Shown here: piece after piece, positions 25,001 to 37,000 of the stretch
Position numbering within the stretch: the first letter of the stretch is position 1
How the letters are laid out: each line of letters begins with the position of its first letter
Source: Apostichopus japonicus
Lineage: Eukaryota > Echinodermata > Holothuroidea > Aspidochirotida > Stichopodidae
DNA length: 64,000 bases
Assembly (NCBI RefSeq): GCF_037975245.1
Contig: NC_092580.1
Location: 19,642,501-19,706,500, forward strand
Reading direction: 5' to 3'
Notes under the pieces: generated by a model
The model's database searches: none
The model's input: the letters and a program-made list of their open reading frames with translations, nothing else
Told to the model about the DNA's origin: nothing
Position numbers and translations under genes: made by a program

Positions 25001-28000
25001 TGCACAGGTAGTCTTCACAAGTGATGAATAAAATGATTGACTAAAATAAATCAAAGATATTCAGTCCAGAGCAAAACAGAATATTTCTTTAGACATTTTA
25101 AATAAAAAATACCTTGTATAATCCCAATCTTTTATATGTGGTTATAGCATTCCCCAAAATGCAGTGTTCAACAGATCTTTTGAGGTGGGATTCGACATTA
25201 AAGGTCATATTCAGAAAATAATTCAGCTTCTAACCTTCTACATAACTTTTCCAGATGCTTGGATTTTTGTTTATAATAAAATATCTTCGCAATTATAAAC
25301 TTATCTTAGTAATTGTCCCTTGCGCCCTTTTACGTGGAGCATGTCATTAAGTGCTTGGCTAAATCAATTGAGACCCTCGTATTTGATCCAATGATACTTG
25401 CCATGACCAGTCAGAATGCATAATTTATGGTTAATGTGGATTCAAAGAGAGTAAGTGTCAACTATAGTGTCAGTTCAAGTATCTAAGTGCCTACCTGTTC
25501 ATAAATTGCCTTTGTTGTTCTAGATTTCTGTCCGGTCACATAAGGTGTTGTTGTATGGGACCATGAATATGTTGTAGTCTATTTCCTAACATCTATTCAT
25601 TATTGTAGTATAAGGTAAACCTACATGATGAAATAATTGGCTGCAGTAATGTTTTACTTTCTAAGTGTAGAAGAAGAAATAAGAAAAAAAAAATTTGCAT
25701 TTGTCTCAAGGCTTGTATGCCATCAACAGAGGATACTTGGTGCTATGGTAATGATACATGTGGTTAAATAAATGGTATGTCAGTACATATTGCAAGCTGT
25801 AATAACAACTGTGTCTCATCACATCTATCCATATGGGTTATCTATTTGACACACTGACTATGTTTTGATACTAAACAAACAAGGTGTAGCTGGTAATTGT
25901 AACAAGGTACTGTTGCATGACCTTGTGATGGATGTAAGTTACCATATGTTTACGACCAAAGCTTAGGATTGCTTTTATCTGTACAAGTTTTGATGCAATG
26001 TTGTTGATCCCAGATGATCTGTGAAATACTTGGCTAATGATGGTACTGTATTGCTGTTGCTTCTGCTGCTGGCTACAGTCCATGTATTATCATTTGGAAG
26101 GCATTCAAATATGTGGATTGTCAGGGTTTGCAATAACCACACAGTGTGAGAAAGTAATTTTCATTGTCTGATTCCTTGGCTCGGTCCATTCTTAAGTTAT
26201 TATGTTTGCTTGAGCAAATGTAGTTAAGTTTTAATTTTGGATCACATTTACTAAAAAAAAAAAATCAAAGGGTCCTTTGGGAGATTAGTGGAAGACAAAA
26301 AAAAGACTCCTTTTTCACAAATGTCACTAGTAACAGGATCCAATCATGAAAGCAATAGTCTACCACTTTGAGTTAATAACAATGTCAAATTCGGTATAAG
26401 GAGTGCACCCATTCCTTTCAGAAGTACTGTATGACAGCAGAAATTGTCTTGCATTTTGTACCATATCTGCCCTGGGTTAGCGCCTAACTGTACTATGTTG
26501 GAAAGACATTTTATTTGTGCAAAATTTTCAAAGAAACCCTCCACCAACCCTCCCTCACCCCATTGCAATTTCATCATTGTGTGTAGTGAACCATATTTGA
26601 TTAAAAGGGAAATGTCAAATTATGCCTACAAATGATTGAAAAGTTTGGAGGAGTTATCACTTACATCAAATTAGCTATTTATAGTAAGCCTAGAGAAAGA
26701 AATGTTGATTGCATGTATGCACAACAGTTTAAGATACAGAACATGTTGCACGTAGTATTGATTTATTGATTTATTTGTCTGTTGCATAGTTTCAGAGGTT
26801 GGTGGTACCTTGGACAGTGGTGTTGCTCTGTCAGGGACATCTTCGGTTTCGCAAAGTTCTCAGCAATCCGGCCAGTCTGGCGTCCAGCAGCAGCAGCAAC
26901 AGCAACAACAACAGCAGCAGCAACAGCAACAAGCACAGTCCCAATCACAGCAGAATGCTTCGCAGTCCATCACACAGCAGCAACCGTCATCGCAGCAGCC
27001 ATCACAGCCCCCTCAACAACAGCCACCCCAGCAGCAACAGTTTAGCAGTCAGTTTACTTCACCACAGGTAAGACACTTCTTGAACACAGAGTTCAGCAGA
27101 CTTGTTTGTTCGTGTCAGTCCTCTCTTACCTGTCTCCCGTACGTCTGCACTCCGATTGTTAGTCGTTTAAAAGACTTGATATTTGATCAGAAATCAGCCC
27201 TTTATTTTTTTAGGTCTGATTTTGACAAAAGTACATTTTCTGGATGATATATTCAAAAAGAAAAAGATAGTGGGGAATGCCCTGGAAGTTGATCAGTGTG
27301 GACAAGTTGCAAATTTTACCCAAATGTTTTAGCTACACTAGACAACAAAGTGCATGTTAACTGTGGAGACAGGTAGGTGTCGTGATTTGTAAATGCTAGA
27401 AACAGTAAGCTTTCGTGGTGTGCAGTACATGTTCCTTTTCTTGTCAAATGTTTATCTTTTGGACAGATTTCTTCAATTTATCAAACTGTATCTGTGTAGT
27501 GCCCTTTTCATCCAGTTAGTGCATTTGTGATTTCTTGACTGCACAAGGTATCTTAATGGTTTTGGACAAGTTGCACTATGGCTTGTCTCACAGTCAGTAG
27601 GTAAAGATAGTTAATGTCCGCAATTTGCATGCAGATTTGTAGCAATCAGCCAAGGCTGTCAGATCAGGTTTTCTCCTTGAAGAAGAAGAGGATACTCAAG
27701 TGGTGATGTGATACCATGTTTGTGTCCTTCACAGCAGATTGTGTATCTTCAAATGTTCCCTGTTTTGAGATATAAGACATAAGGATAATTTACTGTCTGC
27801 CATCTGCCCCACATTTCAAGAAAATGGCAGAAAAAATAATTATAGAGAGAGAAAAAAGAATCAGAGAGAGAGAATAAGAGATAAATATAAAACAAATGAG
27901 CCTTCTCTTTGGAAGCAGAATCACCGTTATGGGACTTGAGAGATAAGGTGTAAAAAAGAAAGCAGGCGAGGGATAGAGAGAGTGACCTTTAGGTATTTGG

Positions 28001-31000
28001 ACCGATAACGAATGTGATTTGTTGTAATGCATCAAATAAATGAACGAATTTCCCTTGAGTCTGGTATCAGCAAAGCTGAGTAAGACTGCCTGGCTGTAGG
28101 GAGATATGAGTCATACTCAGCATCATGGTAGTAGATGCTATTTGAATGTTTTCTTCTTTCTAATTTTTAAGCTTTGCTGAAGGCATGCAAATTTTTAAGC
28201 TGGAAGAAACAAAAAATTTGCAAAGTTGAGGCCTTGGCAAGATTTATCTCTCTGTCTCTCTCTCCGATTTCCTGTTTTTACTTTTCCGTTTATTTTCTGT
28301 TTCTTATTTTTTAATAGAGATGGGATGCCTGTGTTGGAATTGGTTATTAAGATAGCAATCTACTTACATGTTAAAATGTTCATGTTGGCATTGACCATAA
28401 CAGAGAATAGCTAAATTCTTATAGTATCTTTCTTCTACAAAGCATTAATTTTACATTAAGTCATTCTCTCCGAATAGACGAAAGACCAATGATCAGATTG
28501 TTTAGGAGATTGTACTTTAAGTAACAATTTCATTAGCAATAACATCAAATATTTGTTCAATCCAAATAGTGGCACCTAGGAGTGTATAAATGTTTGTGCG
28601 GCTTCAGTTGAAACTTCTTCGGTACCTACAAGGTAATTTAAATAATGGTAATATATATATTGAACCAAACCCTTCTTTAAGTCTGATTTTCAACTAAAGT
28701 AGCAGAAAACAGACAGTTTGTAAATAGGTTTATACATACTTTTCTTTTCCAATGTTATATAACATACAGAGATTAACCACCCGCCAACACCTCCCTGTCC
28801 GATAGCACAATTCCCTAAATTATATAAATAAAAATATTTTGAAATTCAGCAGATTATTACCTTTATATAGGGTTGAATTTGGTTTTTAGAAAAGGATCAA
28901 TTCATTCAAAAATATTTTCTCTTCGTTTTACTCTCTCTTGGCTCTTCAGGATTCTCTCTGCTCTTCAAATTATCATCACAAGATGAATTCATTCTTACTG
29001 GTTGTGTATTTCCCTTATCTAGTACCTCCAAGTTTAAAGAATGCAGATACTCAAACTGAACGGCAGAACTTTTTTTCAAAGTTTCTGTACCTCAACGTCT
29101 ACTAGTTTCATTTTTTACACACAGACGTACGACATATAAAACAGAAATGATCCTCTATAGGGTTCTCTTACAGCCTCTGCCATGTCAAGTGACAGCCCAG
29201 TCTTCATCATATTTGAACTGAAACAATACACCAGTGAAAAACATGAAATATTAGATGATCTGATACATATCAACACTTGTGTGGACGGATTTAATTTCAC
29301 ATGGTGTTGTAGTCACAATCCAACCAGGCTTAAAGGGGATTGGTGTTGGATCTGTGTAGATTAAGAAAGTAAAGTACCCTTTGAATAGAAAAGTTTAGAA
29401 AACAGCTCAGTTTTGATATTTTGTCTATGGAGGTCATGTTGTGTGTACATGTGTGTGTCTGTGTCTGTGCGTTTGTTTTGTATTCTGACCGAGGACTTGA
29501 ACAAAAGAATACCAGGTCCTCGGTTGTGATTTCTAAAGAATCACCACATCCTCGGAAGAATTCTATTGTATGGGGTATTGTTAAGGTTAGGGTACGTGGA
29601 TTTGAACAATGGAAAATACAATGGGGTCCTCTGTCTGATTGTAAAACAAACATGTGTGTGCGTGTGATGGTCTTGTAAAACATGTTTTGACTCCAGGAGT
29701 ACAAGAAGGAAATTGTTGATGGTGGAAGGTCATTGGCAGGTCTGAAATCCTTGTAAACATGATAACTTCGTAACTGAAGCTTGAGTGATCTTCTTAGTAC
29801 TTTGTAGTATTGAGCGTAAGATTCTTTTTGGCTTCATATGCTGGTCAAAAGTCAATTGAGGTAAACATTGACCATAGTGTGAAAATCTTGTGATACCAAA
29901 AGTAAAGTTTGATGGAACTTTCCACTTGGCATGTCGATCCAAAGTGAGAACACTAACCCTATTGTTTGCTGTGGAGGTTAAAGGTCATATGAGTTCGCTA
30001 CAGGTCAAAAGTCTCAAAACATGTTTAATCACAGTAAAGAGTAAACTTGGATGAATTTCATTCTTGATATGACCATGGTTGAATGGTGCAGATCACTTGC
30101 CGTTAAAATTTGGTCAAACTCGAAAAATTTGATGTACACATTTTACATTAAATTGGCTATCTAGTTCATCTTATTTTTTCCCAGAACATTTGATCAAGAT
30201 CAATTATAGGGGTTGCTATGCATTTCCGGTCTGTCTCCTCGTTTTTTCCCTGTCCTCACTTCCCCATCCCAAGGGATGACTGAGTAATCTGGACAGTTAC
30301 AGTCCCCCCCCCCCCCCCATTTATGAATAAAATATCACAACGTAATTAGGTCAGCAACTTGGTTTCTTAAAAGAAATGGGTAGTTTCGTATTTGACATTT
30401 TATATAGAGAGCAAGTGTCATATTCCTATGGAAGGAACTCTTTTATTTCTTACTGGTGGGTGGTGAAATTGCAAATGGTGCTCCAGATTTTCTGCTTGTT
30501 GTACAGAAATAGGAAATGGATTCAGTCTGTTTTGATCTGTAAATTGATGTTGTGCATTCACTGCATGAATTATTTCAATCAACATACATGTGTTCATCTC
30601 CAATTAGGGTTGACTATGTTCAAATATGTTGTGGGTCATTCCATTGAATAATAGGGGTGAAGTTAGTGACATCCTTTTTGTTCCCATTACAGACTGAATT
30701 AGACTTGGTTTATACCATTATTACCTATATGAAAACACAATTTACAAACAATTTATAGGATCTCTTTAGACACAGTTTCTATGCCTCCTTGCTATGAATT
30801 TGAATTAATTGTACAAAAAAGTGTCATATTGATTACAAACAATTTATAGAATCTCTTTAGTCATGTCATACTAAGAAACAGTTTCTATGCCTCCTTGCTG
30901 TGAATTGGAATGACTGTACATACAAAAAATGTCATATTGATTCACGGGGACACTAAGACTGTCATAACTTGAGTACCTAATTTATAATGTAATGACCCAA

Positions 31001-34000
31001 CTGCAAAATAGCTGTATGTTGGTAAATTGACTTTCTTTGTTTGAGAATTAATACTTGACAAAAACTATGTCTGTGTGTGTCTGTTGTATTGCTTTCATGT
31101 CTGGCATTTATGGCCAGACGTATTGTGCAAGCTGAAATCCTTTATTCCAATATATATGCAACTCCATTTATAGATCCAAGTATATAGTTTTCTTTGTCCA
31201 TGTGGAGAGAGCGTTCATTGCTGTAGAAGGATTCTTCCACATTTTTCACACCAGCTCTATGATAATTGGCTAGGGAAAATTGCATAGGAAACTTTCAGTG
31301 CTATGTTGAGCGTATCTCAAAGCTCCAGAAAATTAGTACAATAAATCAAGTTTTGGTTTCTTTTCAATACAAATTAGTCCTTTAAAGCAAAACAACCGCT
31401 AGGGTTGTTGGATATAATTGACCATGTAAATATGACACAAAATATTATAGAAGAGACTGGCAATATATGTCCTGAGGAGCTCGATAAATTAGTTCATGTA
31501 ATTATTCCCTACCATACCACTGCCTATAATTTAATATAAATTTGAAAGGATAAAATGCATACATTTTCAAGTAGATTTCTATAGATCCATGTAACATTTC
31601 TGAGAGCCCAAAAAAAAAATTGATTAGCTATACAGGATATTTTGTCTGCAGTGTATAAATATTATTTCCTCATTTTAATAAAAGCTAGACTGTTTCTCTG
31701 ATGGTACAAATTTCTTTACTTTCAAAATAATTGTAAATATCTATTTCGATTTACATTCAGGGCATAACATACGTCCTAACCTCTTCCTTTCTTATGCTTT
31801 ATGCACATTTTGCCATTTGTCTGAGAAAATTTTGTCTCTGATTTGTCTGCAACTATATCCTTAGGGTTGTCTAGACAAAAATGCTTTTTATAGAAAGAAA
31901 CATTTTACTCTTGAGAGTTGAGAATTAGAAACGATCTTTGTTTCACTGATTAAATTAATTCCGTCTCATATCAAGTTGCCATATAGATAAGTTACCAAAG
32001 CAAGAATCAATGTCAATATTTACATTTAATGTTTTGTCTGTGACATTTTTTGGCAAAAGGTTTTGAAAAGTAAAGTAAAAGGATAAAAAATAAGGATTAT
32101 GTTAAGGTTGCAACACTACCCCTTTAATTGTCAGACAGCTTTCAACCCCTTTCAAGCTTGAAAGCTCTATTAAAAGACATTCTTCAGATGTTGAACCTTC
32201 CTTAGTTACATCTCTATACAAGCATCTCATTTCTCTCTCTCTCTATCTCTCTCTCTGTCTCTCTTTCACCGAGTTCAGTAGATCTCGATAACTCTGTTTT
32301 GAAACTGAAACTCAGGCGGTACAAGTCTTGTTGTGATATTAAACGTGTGTAGCCCGGGGCTAATTTTAACTTCCTGAAAAGTGCCGAAAGATTAAGGATC
32401 CCGATTACTCCAGTCAAGAAAGCGATTGGGTTGTCATATATTTATTGCCGATATGACTTTGGCAGTCAAGATATTGAAAAAATTTTATTTGCGGGTGTGG
32501 GGATCAATTTTATGACTGTTTTTGGCTACCGTAATTTTTGGCTATGAAATATCCAAATTATAGATACATACTGAATTAAAATCATATTTTAATCATTAAG
32601 TTTCTTTCAGTAGTGTAGAAAATATTCAGTCAGGGGGAAGGGGGGGGGGGGAAGGTAAATGTTTACTCTAAACTAAATTTATGAGCAAGTTCAGAATTAC
32701 CAGAAGTCTTTGAAATGTACCAGAAACTTACCTTGGTTTAACTCTTGAAGATGTCAGTTAATTGCAAGAATGCTCACCAACATTACGTTTTCTTCAATTG
32801 GAATTGGTGACGGTGGCTGTGATTTATGCTACTTCAAGTATTGTCGTAATTGAAATTGGGGGTAAATAGATCTCCGTCTAATGTATGTTGAGAAAGTGGT
32901 GTAGTATTTCATTTCAGAGCTTAGCCATAAAATTGTACAAGACAGCATTCTGCTGCACCATTTCAGTATTCAATGAGAGACTATTTGATGAAATAGTTTT
33001 CTTTTGATAAATGAAATAGTTTTCTTTTGATAATATAAAAGTATTGACAAAAGAGAATATTGTCTTTACATGATTCAGTTACTGTAGATCAAACTTGAGT
33101 TTGAATGAAATCTTGAAATTTGCATAGCCGACGATGAGTACACTGGTTTTCCAAAGAAAGAAGAAAAATTTTGAGTCAAATGTAAGAAAACAACAAAAGT
33201 CAATTTCCAAGTTGTGCTTTTTAACGGAAATTGGAAAAAAATAGTTACCAAAGATTTTGCAAGGTATGTTTGATATTAATACTTGTTTAGAAACCTCTTC
33301 TTAAATTGAAGATCTCTAAAGTTGTCTAGTGCTTAGTAAAGTAAGTGTATTGGGGAATGTAGGCATTATCCTCAGTCTACAAAGCAACTGTCTGGTTGAT
33401 GTTTACACTGAACTCAATCAGAGTCTTTCAAGGACATAACTGGTGAGTGATTATGAAACTGAGTAAATATATTTATTGACATTTGAGATGGAACTTATTT
33501 CAGTCCACACATTGTTCCTTTTCTAAAAACTTTAATGTTGTTTCCTCATCTACTGTAAGGGTCAAGTTTGTACCAGATTCTAATGAAAATTTCTGTTGGT
33601 TTTTAACCTCCATTGTACTGAAGCTCTACCTTACTATAATGTTTGTATGGTACTACTGTACACTACCTTAGACTATGTAACAAAGATAACCATGATGGCA
33701 AAAAAAAAAAAAAATTGGATTAAGTTCTTCTAACATTTAGAGCTTATCTCTTAACTCACTCGGTGACATTATACCTAGGTAAAAGGATATATATATATAT
33801 GTAGGGATCATGGACCTTCGTTTTGTATTCCGTACTTAATTCTTTGACGTCATTGGCTCGTTGTCTCAGTCTGTTCATTCAGTAGTCTTGTTTTCATCAG
33901 TGATCAATTTGAAATTAATGAGGTGAAGGAAAAAATTATCCGAGGAATCCATCCCTTAGCTTTGCCGCGAAAGGACATGAGGTCATTTGGAAATGCCTCG

Positions 34001-37000
34001 TCTTGGAGGAATTGCTTCTGGGAGGAAAATTGATCTTCTCTCTCATATTATTTTCTGCCTGGCTCGCTCTCGGCTGGTGTAAATAATTCCTTTAGAGAGA
34101 GAAACACAGCCGCATAGGGTGTCGGCGGCAATCGTCAGTCTGCACGGCTCAGATAATGTTCAGCGAGAGGAAAGAAATGGACTGTAACAGGTGGAAAGTC
34201 TGCATTTTGCTGTTTGTTCAAAGAATAGATGGAAGTGACTCATTTAAATTTGAAGCTGAGATATTTTGTTTTAGTGACATTTCATATCATATGTAGGAGT
34301 GGGTTGAATTAAAGAAGGTGTAACGATTTGTTCTTATTTTACTGAAGTATCAACCATGTGAATGACAGAACATTTGTAATTTTTCTAAGATTTCCTTGTC
34401 TTCTTATACACACAACAGATATTTATTTTTCATTGTGGAACTAGTATGAACCAAAATTCAACATGCTTGTTTATTGTTATGCATCTCAAAGATAACCCAT
34501 TACATACTTCTGACAAGTTGAACAGAAAAGAATTGTGTGTTGCTTTATATATTAAAAAGATGGAAAGCATTTCTTGCTCTGCCATTTCACAAAATGAGTT
34601 GTGCAATCAACGTCCCCCCCCATTAAGTAGGAATTTTGACTAAACTAGGGAATGGTTGGGGTAGGGGAGTGGGGGGGGAGGAGTGGGGTGAATCCCTTGT
34701 TGCACAGTGTGCAAGGTACTTATCTAACACCCACCCACCTACCACATACCCTCACTCTCCCCTCCCTCCCCCTTCTTGCAAAGTATATATGTGATAGTGG
34801 GATTTCTACCAAGTTGTGGAAGAGCTGAGCTAGTACAGCACAGCCTTTGTATTGCTGAGGTTGCAAATACCATTCTGGCGTCTTTGCCATTTGCAACATG
34901 TAGTCTTATAGCTCTTTGTTAATTCAAATGTACAACAAGACTGATGGATGTTGATTTTTGGGCCTAGAAGAAAACACAGATATATGTAGGCTTAGTGATT
35001 GCTTGCTAGAAACAAGGAAGGTCCTATGCCACCTGTTAACGATAGAAATGTCTTTGACCTTTCTAAAATCATGATCAATCAATCAATCAGAAAACATTTA
35101 TATAGCCCCAATATCAACAACAGTTGTTTTCAAAGGTGCCAAAAGACAGTTACATGAAACTCATTACGATACACTTGTTCCAACTTGTTCAAAGCAATTT
35201 TTATTATAAATCTCACTGTACATAACATACTGTTCAGATTCCTTTGAGACTTTCTATATATTTTTTTTTGATGAAACTGATGTCTTAGGGAGTGGATGGG
35301 GGTAGGTGGTTAAGCAACAGTATAAACTAAACACAGAGTCTAAAATAGCATACATTGGTATCTACTATCTACTGTAGTCATTGTATGGAGAGAAGGGTGT
35401 TAAAGCGTGGAACAGGGCTTGATTAATTACATTGTCTTATCTTTTTGTATCCTTTACAAGGATACTCATTATAATATTTATATATTTATTTATAGTTTTA
35501 TCTGACCAAGAGAAGGTAAAATATAGATCTCAGTATATAACACACGGTTGCATTCCAAAGGCCGTATAAAATGGAGAGCGTTTTTTCGCTGGAGGATCAT
35601 ATCTCACAAAACGTTCATTCATTAATAATGTTTTTCACCTGTATATATCTTCAAACCTCCTCTGAGCTTCTTGTGGCACTATGGAAAGAAATTTGAGATG
35701 AGTTGACATTTAATTAGACTTGCTAAGTAAGAGCATTTTGGGTGCAAACTTGCTGAGGGTGATTTGGTTCACAACAGCCGCCGAACCGAAAATGAGAAAA
35801 CAACGATGGCATTTGATGTGCAACTTTGGGGCAGCCAGACGGGTAAACAGTGGCGGCTCTTGTTTCAGTTGATTATTTGACGAAGGAAGGTGACGATGGA
35901 AGATGGGATTTGAGTAATGACGTAGAGTTGTTGATTCAGAGCAGTTTCTACCTGCATCTTTCTACAATAGTTATTGATAAAATTTCATCGGTAGGTGCCT
36001 AGCAGCAGAAGCAGGAAGAGATTTATAGTATTAACTAAAATTTGACTCAATCAGATGGGTATGGTGGTATACAGTAACGGTGTCTGCCCCCTAACTTCTA
36101 GTACCGTGGTATACATATGAACCTGTCAGCTGTATGGATAGAAAAACTGTAGCTTCGGTTTTTGAAAGTCAATATGAGACCACAGTTTGGACCTAGCACA
36201 ATACTGTAGGATTGATGTTATGGAACTTAGTCAAAGTAAAACCACAGTCTTGAATGCAATTTTAATCTATATATTCTCGACTTTATACAGTGCACAAAGG
36301 AAATGTCACATTTGTATTCTGAAGCACTTTTCAGGGTAAACACCATTTTGTGCAAATATCAAATAGCTCTCTTCAGAATCATACATTTAATCGTAACTTA
36401 CAGCAAAATATTGCTTTAACATAAGATTGTCTTTTCACAAAGTTAATCAGCTTTCATTAACCTAGATCGTGACACAAATTTCTCCACTTAAAGATTGCCC
36501 AGTAATTTCATTCGTTCATTCAGATATTGAAGTATTAAATTATCAAAATGTTGGCAGAGATGGATGGCTCACATGAATATCATTCAATTTCAACCACAGT
36601 CTGCAAAAATGATGATAATAATGATAATGAATAAAAAATGTAATATCCTTAGTAGTTCAGTTGCTCTCTGTAATTACATTTGCATCTTTCCTTCCTCTCA
36701 TGAGAACAACAAACTATATATAACATTAATAGATATCAAAGTAGCTGTTTGTTTGTGGTTTTGTGCATTAATTAGTCTGACACACTGTGCAATAATAATT
36801 GCAGATGGGAGTGTTGTTGTGGTTGTTGTTGTATTATTCATGTTTTTGGTTTCGTCTGTTATCTTCAATAGAGATGATACTTCCTGTTCATGAATGGTAC
36901 ATCAATCATTTCAAAAAAGAGATCGAGTCTGGTAAAATGGATATTTGGTAAAAAGGAAGTTTGGTGTTTTGCATTAAGGAAGCCCTGATTGCGGTATGAG

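Larger units (their letters stand above)
22641..26789 (+). other. WNK intron, 4.1 kb, with minisatellite
   Basis: GT-AG intron in phase 1 (gtaaac...gttgcatag). It holds a G16 tract at 22731-22746, a copy of the ACCTGTCTCC dispersed motif at 22771-22810, a purine-rich patch near 23176-23210 and the 55-bp minisatellite at 24457-25007. I looked here for an exon encoding the acidic KLHL3-binding motif of vertebrate WNKs and did not recognise one. Confidence 0.7.

Noticed and set aside
24457-25007. Regularly spaced repeats as a CRISPR-like array
   Set aside because: The copies are contiguous tandem repeats with no unique spacers, and the genome is animal.
26799-27071. Alternative Ser/Asn- or Ala/Thr-rich frames over exon 4
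   Set aside because: They are frame shadows of CAG/CAA repeats; only the Q frame joins exons 3 and 5 in phase.
29330-29704. 124-codon minus-strand frame
   Set aside because: Partly a translated GT/CA microsatellite; no domain, no splice context, and it lies within the long WNK intron.
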